Origin: Alloyangia pacifica
GTDB taxonomy: Bacteria; Pseudomonadota; Alphaproteobacteria; Rhodobacterales; Rhodobacteraceae
Assembly (NCBI RefSeq): GCF_020524285.1
Contig: NZ_JAIVKX010000007.1
Location: forward strand, 62,001-126,000
DNA length: 64,000 nucleotides
Direction of reading: 5' to 3'
Numbering within the stretch: position 1 is the stretch's first letter; each line of letters begins with the position of its first letter. A model generated the notes under the pieces. It did not search any database and had not been told where the DNA came from. It saw only the letters and a program-made list of their open reading frames with translations. The translations under genes were made by a program, and so were the position numbers. Positions 1-9,496 of this stretch are shown here, piece after piece.

Positions 1-1
1 C

Positions 2-112
2 ATGCCCGCCCTAAAGGGCCCCGCGCTGGGCGAGGCGCTGCGTGCCGCCGAGAAACGCTGGATCGGATCGGGTTTCACGCTTACCAAGGCGGAACTTCTG
101 TCTGACGAGTAA
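2..112 (+). CDS. cca: CCA tRNA nucleotidyltransferase, C-terminal fragment (5' end outside window)
   Basis: The window opens inside a plus-strand reading frame that ends at TAA 110-112. The 36 visible residues contain a GPALG..L..AE..WI..GF pattern, which I recall as the C-terminal tail of the CCA-adding enzyme in Rhodobacteraceae; that enzyme adds or repairs the 3' CCA of tRNAs. The catalytic nucleotidyltransferase domain lies upstream of the window, so the call rests only on the tail and is tentative. The ATG at position 2 is simply the first codon in view and is not proposed as the true start. The LysE-family gene begins 9 bases downstream. Confidence 0.5.
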   Translation: MPALKGPALGEALRAAEKRWIGSGFTLTKAELLSDE

Positions 113-121
113 GCGCCTTCC

Positions 122-703
122 ATGACTCTCGACCCGCTCTACGCCTTTGTCTTCTTCGGGCTCTTCTCGCCGGGTCCCAATGTCATCCTTCTGACGGCCT
201 CGGGCGCGCGTTTCGGCGTGAAGCGCACTCTGCCGCATCTTTTCGGCGTGGTGATCGGCGTCGGCATCACCGCCGGGCTCACCGGGCTCGGGATTGCCGC
301 GCTGCTGCAGCAGATGCCGCGGCTCGAGTTCGCGCTGCGCATCGCCGCCAGCGCCTGGATGCTCTACATGGCCTGGGGCCTGTGGAATTCCGAGCGCCGC
401 AAGAAGGCCGAGGCCGCAAGGCCGATGACCTTGATCGAGGCGGTGCTCTTCCAGTGGGTGAATCCCAAGGTCTGGGCGGTGGCGCTGGCGGCGGCCTCGG
501 CCTACCCGTCGATGCTGGGCCCCTGGGGCGAGGCGCTGCGGCTGGGCTCGGCCTTTTCGGGTCTGAACCTGGTCTGCTGCCTGTTCTGGACCTCGGCGGG
601 CGCGCTTCTGACGTACCTGCTCTCGACCCCGGCGGCCTGGCGCTGGTTCACGCGGGCAATGGCCCTCGCACTGGCAAGTTTTTCCGTCATGGTGTTCCTG
701 TAA
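122..703 (+). CDS. LysE family translocator (amino-acid exporter)
   Basis: This 193-residue membrane protein has the length and layout of the LysE/RhtB superfamily, which exports amino acids by proton antiport. The N-terminus carries the family pattern F..FGLFSPGPNVILL, and a later W.NPKVW segment matches the conserved NPK motif in the middle of the family. About five to six hydrophobic segments are visible. It starts 9 bases after the preceding stop codon, so it may be co-transcribed with it; no strong Shine-Dalgarno is visible. The substrate cannot be read from the sequence. Confidence 0.85.
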   Translation: MTLDPLYAFVFFGLFSPGPNVILLTASGARFGVKRTLPHLFGVVIGVGITAGLTGLGIAALLQQMPRLEFALRIAASAWMLYMAWGLWNSERRKKAEAARPMTLIEAVLFQWVNPKVWAVALAAASAYPSMLGPWGEALRLGSAFSGLNLVCCLFWTSAGALLTYLLSTPAAWRWFTRAMALALASFSVMVFL

Positions 704-745
704 GGCCTGACCTAGACCTTTTGGTCAAAGTACAGGACCTGACCC

Positions 746-2602
<1,857 letters not shown>

Positions 2603-2629
2603 TCTGACCCAAGACCGAGAGGGCAAGGC

Positions 2630-4462
2630 ATGAGCCTTTCCGACATCATAGACCCGTTTTCCCGCGCCCATACGCCGCCACCGCAGACGCTGGGGCGCTT
2701 CGTGCTCTGGGCACTGCGCGGTGCCTGGCCGGTGCTGGTCCCGGCGGGGATCCTCTCGGCGCTCGGCGGGGTCTTCGAGGTGATGTCGGCAAAGCTGCTG
2801 GGTGACGTGATCGACCGCACGCTGAGCAGCCCGGCCAGCACGGTCTTTGCCGACCACTGGCTGTTCCTGCTGCTCTGCGCCGCCTTCTTCATCCTGCTGC
2901 GGCCGGGCATCGCCGGGCTCTCGGCCTACGTGCAGTCGGTCATCATGCAGCCCAACGTGTTCAACCTGATCCTGAGCCGGGTGCACCGTTACACGCTGGG
3001 CCATTCGGTGACCTTCTTCGACAATGACTTCGCCGGGCGCATCTCGCAGAAGGAGATGCAGACCGCGCGGGCGCTGAACGACGTGATCTCGGAGGTCATC
3101 CAGGCGGTGCTCTTCGCGCTGGCCTCGGTGATCGGCTCGGTCTGGCTCGTGGGCTCGATCGACTGGCGCATCGGCGTGGCGCTGATCGGCTGGATCGTCG
3201 TCTACGGCCTGCTGCTGCGCCACTTCATGCCGCGCATCCGAACGCGCTCGAAGGCGCGCGCGGCGGCGCGGGCGATGGTCACCGGGCAACTCGTCGACAC
3301 GGTGACCAACATCAAGACGGTGAAGCTCTTCGCCCATGACGAGTTCGAGGATCGCGCGGCGCTCGACGCCATGTCGACCTACCGCGAGCGCTTCATCGCC
3401 TTCGGGCATATCGCCTCGGCCTTCCGCTTCTGGCTGATGGCGCTGGCAGGCACGCTGCCGGTGCTGCTGATCGGCGGGGCGCTGGCCTTTTGGTCACAGG
3501 GCTACGTCACCGCGGGCGATATCGCCGCCACCGGGGCCGTCGCCATCCGGCTCAGCCAGATGACCGGCTGGGTCAGTTTCACGCTGATGGGCATCTACGC
3601 CAATATCGGCGAGATCGAGGACGGCATCCGCACCATCACCCCCGACCACACGCTGCTCGACGCGCCCGACGCCCCGGCGCTGCAGGTGCCCGAGGGGCGC
3701 ATCGAGTTCCGCGACGCCGGCTTTGCCTATGGCCGCGAGGAGGGCGGCGTCGAGCATATCGCGCTCGACATCCGCCCGGCCGAGAAAGTCGGCATCGTCG
3801 GCGCCTCGGGGGCCGGGAAATCGACCCTCGTGGCGCTACTCCTGCGGCTCTACGACACGGAAAAGGGCGGCATCTACATCGACGGGCAGAACATCTCGGA
3901 GGTTACCCAGGAGAGCCTGCGGCGCAAGATCGGCATGGTCACGCAGGAGACCGCCATGTTCAACCGCTCGGCGCTGGACAACATCCGCTACGGGCGTCCC
4001 GATGCCACGATGGAGGAGGTGATCGCCGCCGCCGAGAAGGCCGAGGCGCATGACTTCATCCTGCACCTGCGCGACCACATGGGGCGCACAGGCTATGACG
4101 CGCACCTCGGCGAGCGCGGCGTGAAGCTCTCGGGCGGGCAGCGGCAGCGCATCGCGCTGGCCCGGGCGATCCTCAAGGATGCGCCGATCCTGGTGATGGA
4201 CGAGGCGACCTCGGCGCTGGATTCCGAGGTCGAGGCGGCGATCCAGCGCGCGCTCGAGCGGGTGATGGAGGGCAAGACCGTGCTGGCCATCGCGCACCGA
4301 CTCTCGACCATCGCCAGCATGGACCGGATCGTGGTGCTCGATCAGGGGCGCATCGTGGAACAGGGCAGTCACGCGGTGCTGCTGGCGCAGAACGGGCTCT
4401 ACGCGCGCTACTGGAACCGCCAGAGCGGCGGGGTGATCGACCCGCAGGAAGCGGCGGAATAG
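2630..4462 (+). CDS. ABC exporter half-transporter, second of a tandem pair
   Basis: A 610-residue paralogue of the preceding protein: a six-helix membrane domain, then an ATPase with Walker A GASGAGKST from residue 391, LSGGQRQRIALARAILKD, and Walker B VMDEATSALD followed by AHRLST. Both members of the pair keep consensus catalytic motifs, unlike heterodimeric exporters in which one ATP site is degenerate. The 27-base gap and like orientation support one operon and a shared complex. The short linker to the RNA methyltransferase gene downstream shows no obvious terminator. Confidence 0.9.
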   Translation: MSLSDIIDPFSRAHTPPPQTLGRFVLWALRGAWPVLVPAGILSALGGVFEVMSAKLLGDVIDRTLSSPASTVFADHWLFLLLCAAFFILLRPGIAGLSAYVQSVIMQPNVFNLILSRVHRYTLGHSVTFFDNDFAGRISQKEMQTARALNDVISEVIQAVLFALASVIGSVWLVGSIDWRIGVALIGWIVVYGLLLRHFMPRIRTRSKARAAARAMVTGQLVDTVTNIKTVKLFAHDEFEDRAALDAMSTYRERFIAFGHIASAFRFWLMALAGTLPVLLIGGALAFWSQGYVTAGDIAATGAVAIRLSQMTGWVSFTLMGIYANIGEIEDGIRTITPDHTLLDAPDAPALQVPEGRIEFRDAGFAYGREEGGVEHIALDIRPAEKVGIVGASGAGKSTLVALLLRLYDTEKGGIYIDGQNISEVTQESLRRKIGMVTQETAMFNRSALDNIRYGRPDATMEEVIAAAEKAEAHDFILHLRDHMGRTGYDAHLGERGVKLSGGQRQRIALARAILKDAPILVMDEATSALDSEVEAAIQRALERVMEGKTVLAIAHRLSTIASMDRIVVLDQGRIVEQGSHAVLLAQNGLYARYWNRQSGGVIDPQEAAE

Positions 4463-4534
4463 AGGCTGCGCGGCGTCGGGCACCCGGCTTATCAGGCTTG
4501 CGCGGGGCCCCGGTTTGAGGGCATGAGGCGGCGC

Positions 4535-5752
4535 ATGGAACAGGTCACCATCGAACGGCTCGGGCACCAGGGGGACGGCATTGCCGCCGGTCCCGTCTTC
4601 GTGGCCGGCACTCTGCCCGGCGAGATCGTCGAGGGCGAGATCACCGGCGGCGTCATGGACGCGCCGCGCATCCTCACGCCCTCGGAGATGCGGGTCAGCG
4701 CGCCCTGTCGCCATGCGAAGACCTGCGGCGGCTGCCAGTTGCAGCACGCCCGGCCGGACTTCGTTGCCGCGTGGAAGCAGGACGTGGTGCGTCACGCGCT
4801 CGCCGCCCACGGCATCGAGGCCCCGTTCCGCGAGATCGCCACCTCGCCCGAGCAGACCCGCCGCCGCGCAGGCTTCTCGGCCAAGCGCACCAAGAAGGGC
4901 GCGCAGGTGGGCTTCCACCGCAAGCGCTCCGACGTGATCGTCGAAGTGCCCGATTGCCGCGTGATAGACCCGAAACTGGCCGCAGCGCTGCCGCTGGTCG
5001 AGGCGCTGGCGGTGCTCGGTGCGAGCCGCAAGGCCGAGCTGTCGGTGATGGTCACCACCAGCCACGGCGGGCTCGACGTGGTCGCCAAGGGCGGCAAGGA
5101 GGCCGATGCGCAGATGCAGCAGCAGCTCTCCGAGCTGGCGCGGCAGCATGACTGCGCGCGCATCGCCTGGGGCGACGACGTGGTGCTGACCCGCCGCCCG
5201 CCGATGCAGAAGATGGGCCGGGCCGAGGTCTCGCCGCCGCCGGGCGCCTTCCTGCAGGCGACGCCGCAGGGCGAGGCGGCGCTTCTGGCCGACGTGCTGG
5301 AGCATATCGAGGGCGCGAGCCACGTGGTCGACCTCTTCGCCGGTTGCGGCACCTTCGCGCTGCCGATTTCCGAGAAAGCGCGGGTGCACGCGGTCGAAGG
5401 CGACAGGGCGATGACCCAGGCACTCGATCACGGCTGGCGCCATGCGCAGGGGCTGCGTCACGTGACCACCGAGGCGCGGGATCTCTTCCGCAACCCACTG
5501 CTGCCGACCGAGCTGGCGCGTTTCGACGCCGCGGTGATCGACCCGCCGCGTGCCGGGGCCGAGGCGCAGGTGGCGCAGCTCTGCGAGGCGAAGATCCCGC
5601 GCATCGCCTTCGTTTCGTGCAACCCGGTGACCTTTGCCCGCGATGCCGCGGCGCTGCTGCGCGCCGGTTACGCGCTCGACGGGCTGCGGGTTGTGGACCA
5701 GTTCCGCTGGTCGACCCACATCGAGCTCGTTGCAGGATTCAAAAGGCAATAG
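4535..5752 (+). CDS. class I SAM-dependent RNA m5U methyltransferase, RlmD/RumA-like
   Basis: A 405-residue enzyme of the uracil-C5 RNA methyltransferase family. An N-terminal TRAM-like strand (IERLGHQGDGIA) is followed by the iron-sulfur cysteine cluster C-x5-C-G-G-C, with a further Cys about 80 residues on. The methyltransferase domain has motif I DLFAGCGTFALP, motif IV VIDPPRAGA, and the catalytic Cys in FVSCNP. The target is probably 23S rRNA or tRNA uridine; the exact position cannot be assigned. An in-frame ATG at 4523 is possible, but the start at 4535 has AGG spaced 7 bases upstream and gives the usual N-terminus for alphaproteobacterial relatives. Confidence 0.85.
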   Translation: MEQVTIERLGHQGDGIAAGPVFVAGTLPGEIVEGEITGGVMDAPRILTPSEMRVSAPCRHAKTCGGCQLQHARPDFVAAWKQDVVRHALAAHGIEAPFREIATSPEQTRRRAGFSAKRTKKGAQVGFHRKRSDVIVEVPDCRVIDPKLAAALPLVEALAVLGASRKAELSVMVTTSHGGLDVVAKGGKEADAQMQQQLSELARQHDCARIAWGDDVVLTRRPPMQKMGRAEVSPPPGAFLQATPQGEAALLADVLEHIEGASHVVDLFAGCGTFALPISEKARVHAVEGDRAMTQALDHGWRHAQGLRHVTTEARDLFRNPLLPTELARFDAAVIDPPRAGAEAQVAQLCEAKIPRIAFVSCNPVTFARDAAALLRAGYALDGLRVVDQFRWSTHIELVAGFKRQ

Positions 5753-5849
5753 TGCCGATATTCCGACAACTTCCTGCCAACTCCTTCTATCGCGATGCCG
5801 CAGCGTACTGTATAACTGAGGCAAAATAAGAACGAGTGAGACAGGCAAG

Positions 5850-6371
5850 ATGTTTATTGGCAGGCACGTGTTCGTGCTCGCAGCAGTGTTGCTGCTTGCC
5901 GCCTGCGGCGGTGGGCGGGACCCGGCGAGCATGAAATTCAGGTCCTATAGCGGGCCGTCCGTCACCCATGTCGTGGTGCATAAGCAGGCCCGCAAGATGT
6001 ACCTGCTGCACCATGATTCGATCATGAAGGTCTACGACATCGGGCTCGGTTTCGACCCGACCGGAGACAAGAAGATCGAAGGCGACGGCAAGACGCCCGA
6101 AGGGCTCTACATGATCGACCGGCGCAACCCGAACTCGCGGTTCCACCTGAGCCTCGGGATTGACTATCCCAATGCTGCCGACCGTGCCGAGGCGCGCTTC
6201 CTGGGTAAGAGCCCGGGCGGAGACATCTTCATCCACGGTCGCCCGCCGGCCTATCAGAACGGGGTCTGGGACTGGACCTGGGGCTGCATCGCCGTGACCG
6301 ACCGCGAGATCGAGGATATCTACGCGATGATCCGCACCGACAGGCCGACGCCGATCCTCATCATGCCCTGA
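5850..6371 (+). CDS. L,D-transpeptidase (YkuD) family lipoprotein
   Basis: A 173-residue predicted lipoprotein: the signal segment ends in a lipobox LLLAAC with the lipidated Cys at residue 19. The YkuD domain has the catalytic pattern H-G-x(about 16)-W-G-C, with the nucleophile Cys at 146. Family members cross-link peptidoglycan stem peptides 3-3, attach proteins to murein, or act as amidases. The Ser/Thr-x-Gly-Cys consensus is read here as TWGC. It is followed by a CAP-domain gene on the other strand and a second L,D-transpeptidase at 7342, so this patch looks devoted to the cell wall. Confidence 0.85.
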   Translation: MFIGRHVFVLAAVLLLAACGGGRDPASMKFRSYSGPSVTHVVVHKQARKMYLLHHDSIMKVYDIGLGFDPTGDKKIEGDGKTPEGLYMIDRRNPNSRFHLSLGIDYPNAADRAEARFLGKSPGGDIFIHGRPPAYQNGVWDWTWGCIAVTDREIEDIYAMIRTDRPTPILIMP

Positions 6372-6489
6372 GCGGCGGCCCGGATCGGGTGGTGCCGCGA
6401 GCCTTGCCGACAGGCCGTCCCCCGGGGCGGCCTTTTGCTTGGGTGGATGCGGCGCCAAGCCTCGCGACGCGGCCTGCCGGGAAACAAAA

Positions 6490-6513
6490 AAGACCGCCCC
6501 GAGAGGCGGTCTT
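6490..6513 (-). terminator. rho-independent terminator for the CAP-domain gene
   Basis: A perfect 9-bp stem (AAGACCGCC / GGCGGTCTT) with a 6-base loop. Read on the minus strand it runs straight into a T-rich tract. It lies 25 bases beyond the minus-strand stop codon at 6539. Confidence 0.85.
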
Positions 6514-6538
6514 GTCATCGCTGCCGGGGCGGCGAGCT

Positions 6539-7096
6539 TCAGAAACCCGCCGTCTGCGTGCCGGGGGTCGGCGCGAGGTCGGGCGCGCCCATGACCAGGG
6601 TCCACCAGATCTTGCCGCCGGGTTCCTGGAACCAGGAGAAGCCCATCTGGCGGGCGGCCGGATCGAGGATGACATCGCGGGTCGGCGCGTCTTCCATCCA
6701 GGCGGCGAGGGTCTCGAGCTCGGATTCGTAGGTCTCGGAGATGTTCTCGCCCAGAAGGCGCCCGGTGTAGCCGACGCGCTGCACCCGGTCGATCGGCGAG
6801 GAGCCGTCGGAGCCGAAGTGCCAGGGACGGTTCTGCACCGACATGTCGCGCGAGTGGGTCGCCGCGGCGGCGTTGAGCCGGCTGTCGAGCGACACGGTCG
6901 GCACGCCGCGTGCCTGGCGCAGCGCGTTCACCGAATCGAGCATCGAATACTCGATCTTGCCGCTGTCGCTGTCATTGATCCGGTAGACGCGGGGAAGCGG
7001 CTTTCCGTCCGGGCCGATCTGCGGTGCGGTCACCGCAGGGGCGCATGCCGCCGCAAGGAGGCCGGTGGAGAGCAGGAGAAACGTGCGTCTGTTCAT
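6539..7096 (-). CDS. CAP-domain (SCP/PR1-like) secreted lipoprotein
   Basis: A 185-residue protein. The start at 7096 gives MNRRTFLLLSTGLLAAAC, a twin-arginine-like leader ending in a lipobox (LAAAC). An upstream in-frame start would bury this leader. The rest is a CAP domain: LNAAAATHSRDM with its conserved His, HFGSDG, GENI, and a terminal strand with WW.LVMG. Bacterial CAP proteins are extracytoplasmic and their biochemical role is mostly unknown; lipid binding or murein association is proposed for some. It has its own terminator and shares a divergent promoter region with the L,D-transpeptidase at 7342. Confidence 0.85.
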   Translation of the reverse strand: MNRRTFLLLSTGLLAAACAPAVTAPQIGPDGKPLPRVYRINDSDSGKIEYSMLDSVNALRQARGVPTVSLDSRLNAAAATHSRDMSVQNRPWHFGSDGSSPIDRVQRVGYTGRLLGENISETYESELETLAAWMEDAPTRDVILDPAARQMGFSWFQEPGGKIWWTLVMGAPDLAPTPGTQTAGF

Positions 7097-7156
7097 AGGG
7101 GGCTGGCCTTCGCGTACCGCTGGTTCACTATTGCCGAACACACATAGCCCGGCCCG

Positions 7157-7192
7157 CCTGCGTGATCAAACCCACATGCATGTGATCGCAGG
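7157..7192. promoter_or_regulatory. nested inverted repeats in a divergent promoter region
   Basis: The 245-base gap between the CAP gene (minus) and the L,D-transpeptidase gene (plus) contains CCTGCG at 7157-7162 facing CGCAGG at 7187-7192. Between them lies a perfect 12-bp palindrome, CACATGCATGTG, at 7173-7184, and TGATC is repeated on each side. The symmetry and position fit an operator for one or both genes. No known regulator motif is recognised, so this is inference. Confidence 0.4.
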
Positions 7193-7341
7193 TGTACACC
7201 CGCGTTTGATTTGCGACTGCGGCGCTCTCGCAATATGATTGAGGAACCCTTAACGACCGTCAGGCGTAGGGCCCTCACAAGCCCCTGACCGGGTCGACTA
7301 CTGACATTTCGTTTCTCGTGGCTCCAAAGGACAGTTCCGCC

Positions 7342-7941
7342 ATGGCAAAATCCCCCTACTCCCGTCGCGCCTTCCTCGCCGGATCGGCCGCGCTGGCCAG
7401 CGCCGCGGCGTCTCCGGCCCTGGCGCAGAGCTACAACGGTGCAGGAACGGTCGAGATGGAGAGCGACATCTCGAAGGTCATCCGACACAATATCTCCAGC
7501 TTCCGCACGCTCGACTGGCAGCCCTACTTCAGCAACCTGAGGAAGGGCGCCGTGCTGGTCGACATTTCGTCGCGCGCGCTGCACTTCTGGGAAGAAAACG
7601 GCACCTATCACCTGTATCCGTCGTCAGTGCCGCTGACCGACGACCTGACCCGCAAGGGCCGCACCGAGGTGGTGCTCAAGGATCCGAGCCCCGACTGGCG
7701 CCCGACGCCGTCGATGAAGGAACGCAACCCGGAGTGGCCGGACTATGTGCCGCCGGGCCCGGACAACCCCCTCGGCACCCGCGCGCTGCACCTGAGCTGG
7801 ACCTACTACCGGATCCACGGCACCCACGACACCCGCAAGATCGGGCGCCGCTCGTCGAACGGCTGCATCGGGCTCTACAACGAGCACATCGAGGCGCTCT
7901 ACGAGATGGCCCAGGTGGGCACGCAGGTGTTGCTCATTTGA
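7342..7941 (+). CDS. Tat-exported L,D-transpeptidase
   Basis: A 199-residue protein with a twin-arginine signal (SRRAFLAGSAAL... ending near ALAQ) and a YkuD/ErfK domain closing in HGTHDTRKIGRRSSNGCIGL. The nucleophile is Cys175 and the upstream His of HGT completes the usual motif. The start at 7342 is preferred because AAAGGA lies upstream and the Tat signal then begins at the N-terminus. It probably forms 3-3 murein cross-links or attaches protein to murein. Unlike the lipoprotein paralogue at 5850 it should be soluble in the periplasm. Confidence 0.88.
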   Translation: MAKSPYSRRAFLAGSAALASAAASPALAQSYNGAGTVEMESDISKVIRHNISSFRTLDWQPYFSNLRKGAVLVDISSRALHFWEENGTYHLYPSSVPLTDDLTRKGRTEVVLKDPSPDWRPTPSMKERNPEWPDYVPPGPDNPLGTRALHLSWTYYRIHGTHDTRKIGRRSSNGCIGLYNEHIEALYEMAQVGTQVLLI

Positions 7942-8035
7942 TAGCGGACGCGCGGCACGGCGGACCCTGGGTCAACCAAGGTTTGCAATCGCCGGGCTTT
8001 GCGGCTTAGACCAGAAGCACGAGGTAAGTCTTGGG

Positions 8036-8071
8036 GCTTGCCGCTTCTGGCTTTCTCCTGATGCGGCAAGC
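8036..8071 (+). promoter_or_regulatory. 5' leader hairpin with an anti-Shine-Dalgarno loop
   Basis: A perfect 9-bp stem (GCTTGCCGC / GCGGCAAGC) encloses an 18-base loop. The loop holds TTTCTCC at 8052-8058, which can pair with the Shine-Dalgarno GGAGAAG at 8080-8086 of the small gene starting at 8091 (six Watson-Crick pairs plus one G-U). This could form a pseudoknot or a competing fold that hides the ribosome binding site. The pairing is visible in the sequence; the regulatory role is inferred. Confidence 0.45.
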
Positions 8072-8090
8072 GTTTAACTGGAGAAGAGCA

Positions 8091-8285
8091 ATGAAGAAAT
8101 TCGCACTTGCCGCTGCGATCGCCGCATCCGCAACCTCGGCCTTGGCCGGGTCCTACGAGACCGCAGAGCCGGTCGCAGAGCCGATCGTCGTGGTCGAGGA
8201 AGCACCGGCGTCCTCGTCCTACGGCGGTATCCTGATCCCGCTGCTGCTGATCGCCGTTGTCGCGGCAGCAGCCTCGACCGACTGA
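8091..8285 (+). CDS. small secreted or membrane protein, function unknown
   Basis: This 64-residue product begins with a cleavable-looking signal peptide (MKKFALAAAIAAS..ALA). A short acidic, Pro/Val-rich middle (EPVAEPIVVVEEAP) follows, then a C-terminal hydrophobic segment (ILIPLLLIAVVAAAA) ending in STD. GGAGAAG 4 bases before the ATG is a strong ribosome site and fixes the start. I know of similar tiny proteins in Rhodobacteraceae but no assigned function. The gene sits alone between the L,D-transpeptidase gene and a shared terminator facing hemH. Confidence 0.7.
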   Translation: MKKFALAAAIAASATSALAGSYETAEPVAEPIVVVEEAPASSSYGGILIPLLLIAVVAAAASTD

Positions 8286-8295
8286 TCTGACGCGC

Positions 8296-8323
8296 GCTTC
8301 AGACATGGAGCTTCAGACATGGA
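8296..8323 (+). repeat. perfect 14-bp tandem duplication
   Basis: GCTTCAGACATGGA occurs twice back to back (8296-8309 and 8310-8323) just after the small gene's stop codon and directly before the terminator stem. It looks like a local slippage duplication. Confidence 0.85.
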
Positions 8324-8352
8324 AAAGGCGGTGCCGAGGCACCGCCTTTTTT
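8323..8352. terminator. bidirectional terminator between the small gene and hemH
   Basis: A 12-bp stem (AAAAGGCGGTGC / GCACCGCCTTTT) with a 4-base loop. It has a T-run on the plus side and the A-run needed for termination on the minus side. It separates the convergent genes at 8091 (plus) and 8381 (minus). Confidence 0.88.
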
Positions 8353-8380
8353 AATGCGTCGAGGGGCCGGAGCGCCGCTG

Positions 8381-9445
8381 TCAGTCGAGCCAGCCCCTGA
8401 GGTTCTGTTCGATCACGCCGCTCAGCGCCGCGATATGCGCCGGGTCGTCGTTCAGGCAGGGGATATAGGTGAACTCCTCGCCGCCCGCGTGCTCGAAGCT
8501 CTCCTTGATCTCCTCGTTGATCTCTTCCAGCGTTTCGATGCAGTCGGCCGAGAAGGCGGGGGCGATCACCGCGATGCGCTTCTTGCCCTCGTCCTTGGCC
8601 AGCCGCGCGACCTCCTCGACGGTATAGGGCTTGAGCCATTCCTCGGGGCCGAAGACCGACTGGAAGGTGGTGCGGATCTCGGTCGTGTCCCAGCCGAGCC
8701 GCTCGCGCAGCAGGCGCGTCGATTTCTGGCACTGGCAGTGATACGGATCGCCCTGCATCAGGTAGCGCTTCGGCATGCCGTGATAGGAGACCACCAGGAT
8801 CTCGGGCTTTTTCTCCTTGGCCGCATAGGCCCGCTCGACCGATTGCGCCAGCGCCTCGATATAGGCCGGGCTCTCGAAATAGGGATCGACCACGCGCGCG
8901 GTGGGCTGCCAGGGCTCGTCCATCAGCGCCTTGAAGAAGGCGTCGTTGGCGGTGGCCGAGGTCGCGCCGGCGTATTGCGGATAGAGTGGGAAGAACAGGA
9001 TCTTGCGGCAGCCGGCCTCGGTCATCGCCTTGACCTTGGACTTGGTCGAGGGATTGCCGTAGCGCATGCAGAAATCGACCATGACCCGATCACCGTAGCG
9101 CGCCTTCATTGTCTCGGCGATGGCGGCGGTCTGCGCCTTGGTGATCGTCATCAGGGGGCTCTCGTTGAGCTCCTCGTTCCAGATCGACTTGTAGTTTGCG
9201 CCCGACGAGAAAGGCCGCTTGCTGAGGATGATGAGCTGCAGCAGCGGCTGCCACTTCCACTTCGGGTAGTCGATGACGCGCTGGTCCGAGAGGAACTCGG
9301 ACAGGTAGCGGCGCATCGGCCAGTAGCTGTAGTGATCGGGCGTGCCGAGGTTGGCGAGCAGGATACCGACTTTTTCGCGTGGGAGCGCCGGGTGATCGGC
9401 GGGGGCCTGGGCGGGACGGATCGGGCCGGTGGTCATGTCGTTCAT
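8381..9445 (-). CDS. hemH: ferrochelatase
   Basis: A 354-residue protohaem ferro-lyase, which inserts ferrous iron into protoporphyrin IX in the last step of haem synthesis. Diagnostic features are KVGILLANLGTPD near the N-terminus, SYHGMPKRYL with the metal-handling His, a QCQKSTRLL segment, and IAVIAPAFSADCIETLEEI near the C-terminus. Length is typical of alphaproteobacterial HemH. It is followed by a strong shared terminator, and hemD lies about 37 kb away in this window. Confidence 0.95.
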   Translation of the reverse strand: MNDMTTGPIRPAQAPADHPALPREKVGILLANLGTPDHYSYWPMRRYLSEFLSDQRVIDYPKWKWQPLLQLIILSKRPFSSGANYKSIWNEELNESPLMTITKAQTAAIAETMKARYGDRVMVDFCMRYGNPSTKSKVKAMTEAGCRKILFFPLYPQYAGATSATANDAFFKALMDEPWQPTARVVDPYFESPAYIEALAQSVERAYAAKEKKPEILVVSYHGMPKRYLMQGDPYHCQCQKSTRLLRERLGWDTTEIRTTFQSVFGPEEWLKPYTVEEVARLAKDEGKKRIAVIAPAFSADCIETLEEINEEIKESFEHAGGEEFTYIPCLNDDPAHIAALSGVIEQNLRGWLD

Positions 9446-9496
9446 GCGTTCTGTTCCCTCAAAGTCTGCCGCTAGTTAACGCGAATTTAGAATGAT

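Noticed and set aside
3836-5932. Minus-strand open frame of about 700 codons
   Set aside because: It runs antisense to the second ABC half-exporter and the RNA methyltransferase, both with clear motifs; long antisense frames are expected at this GC content.
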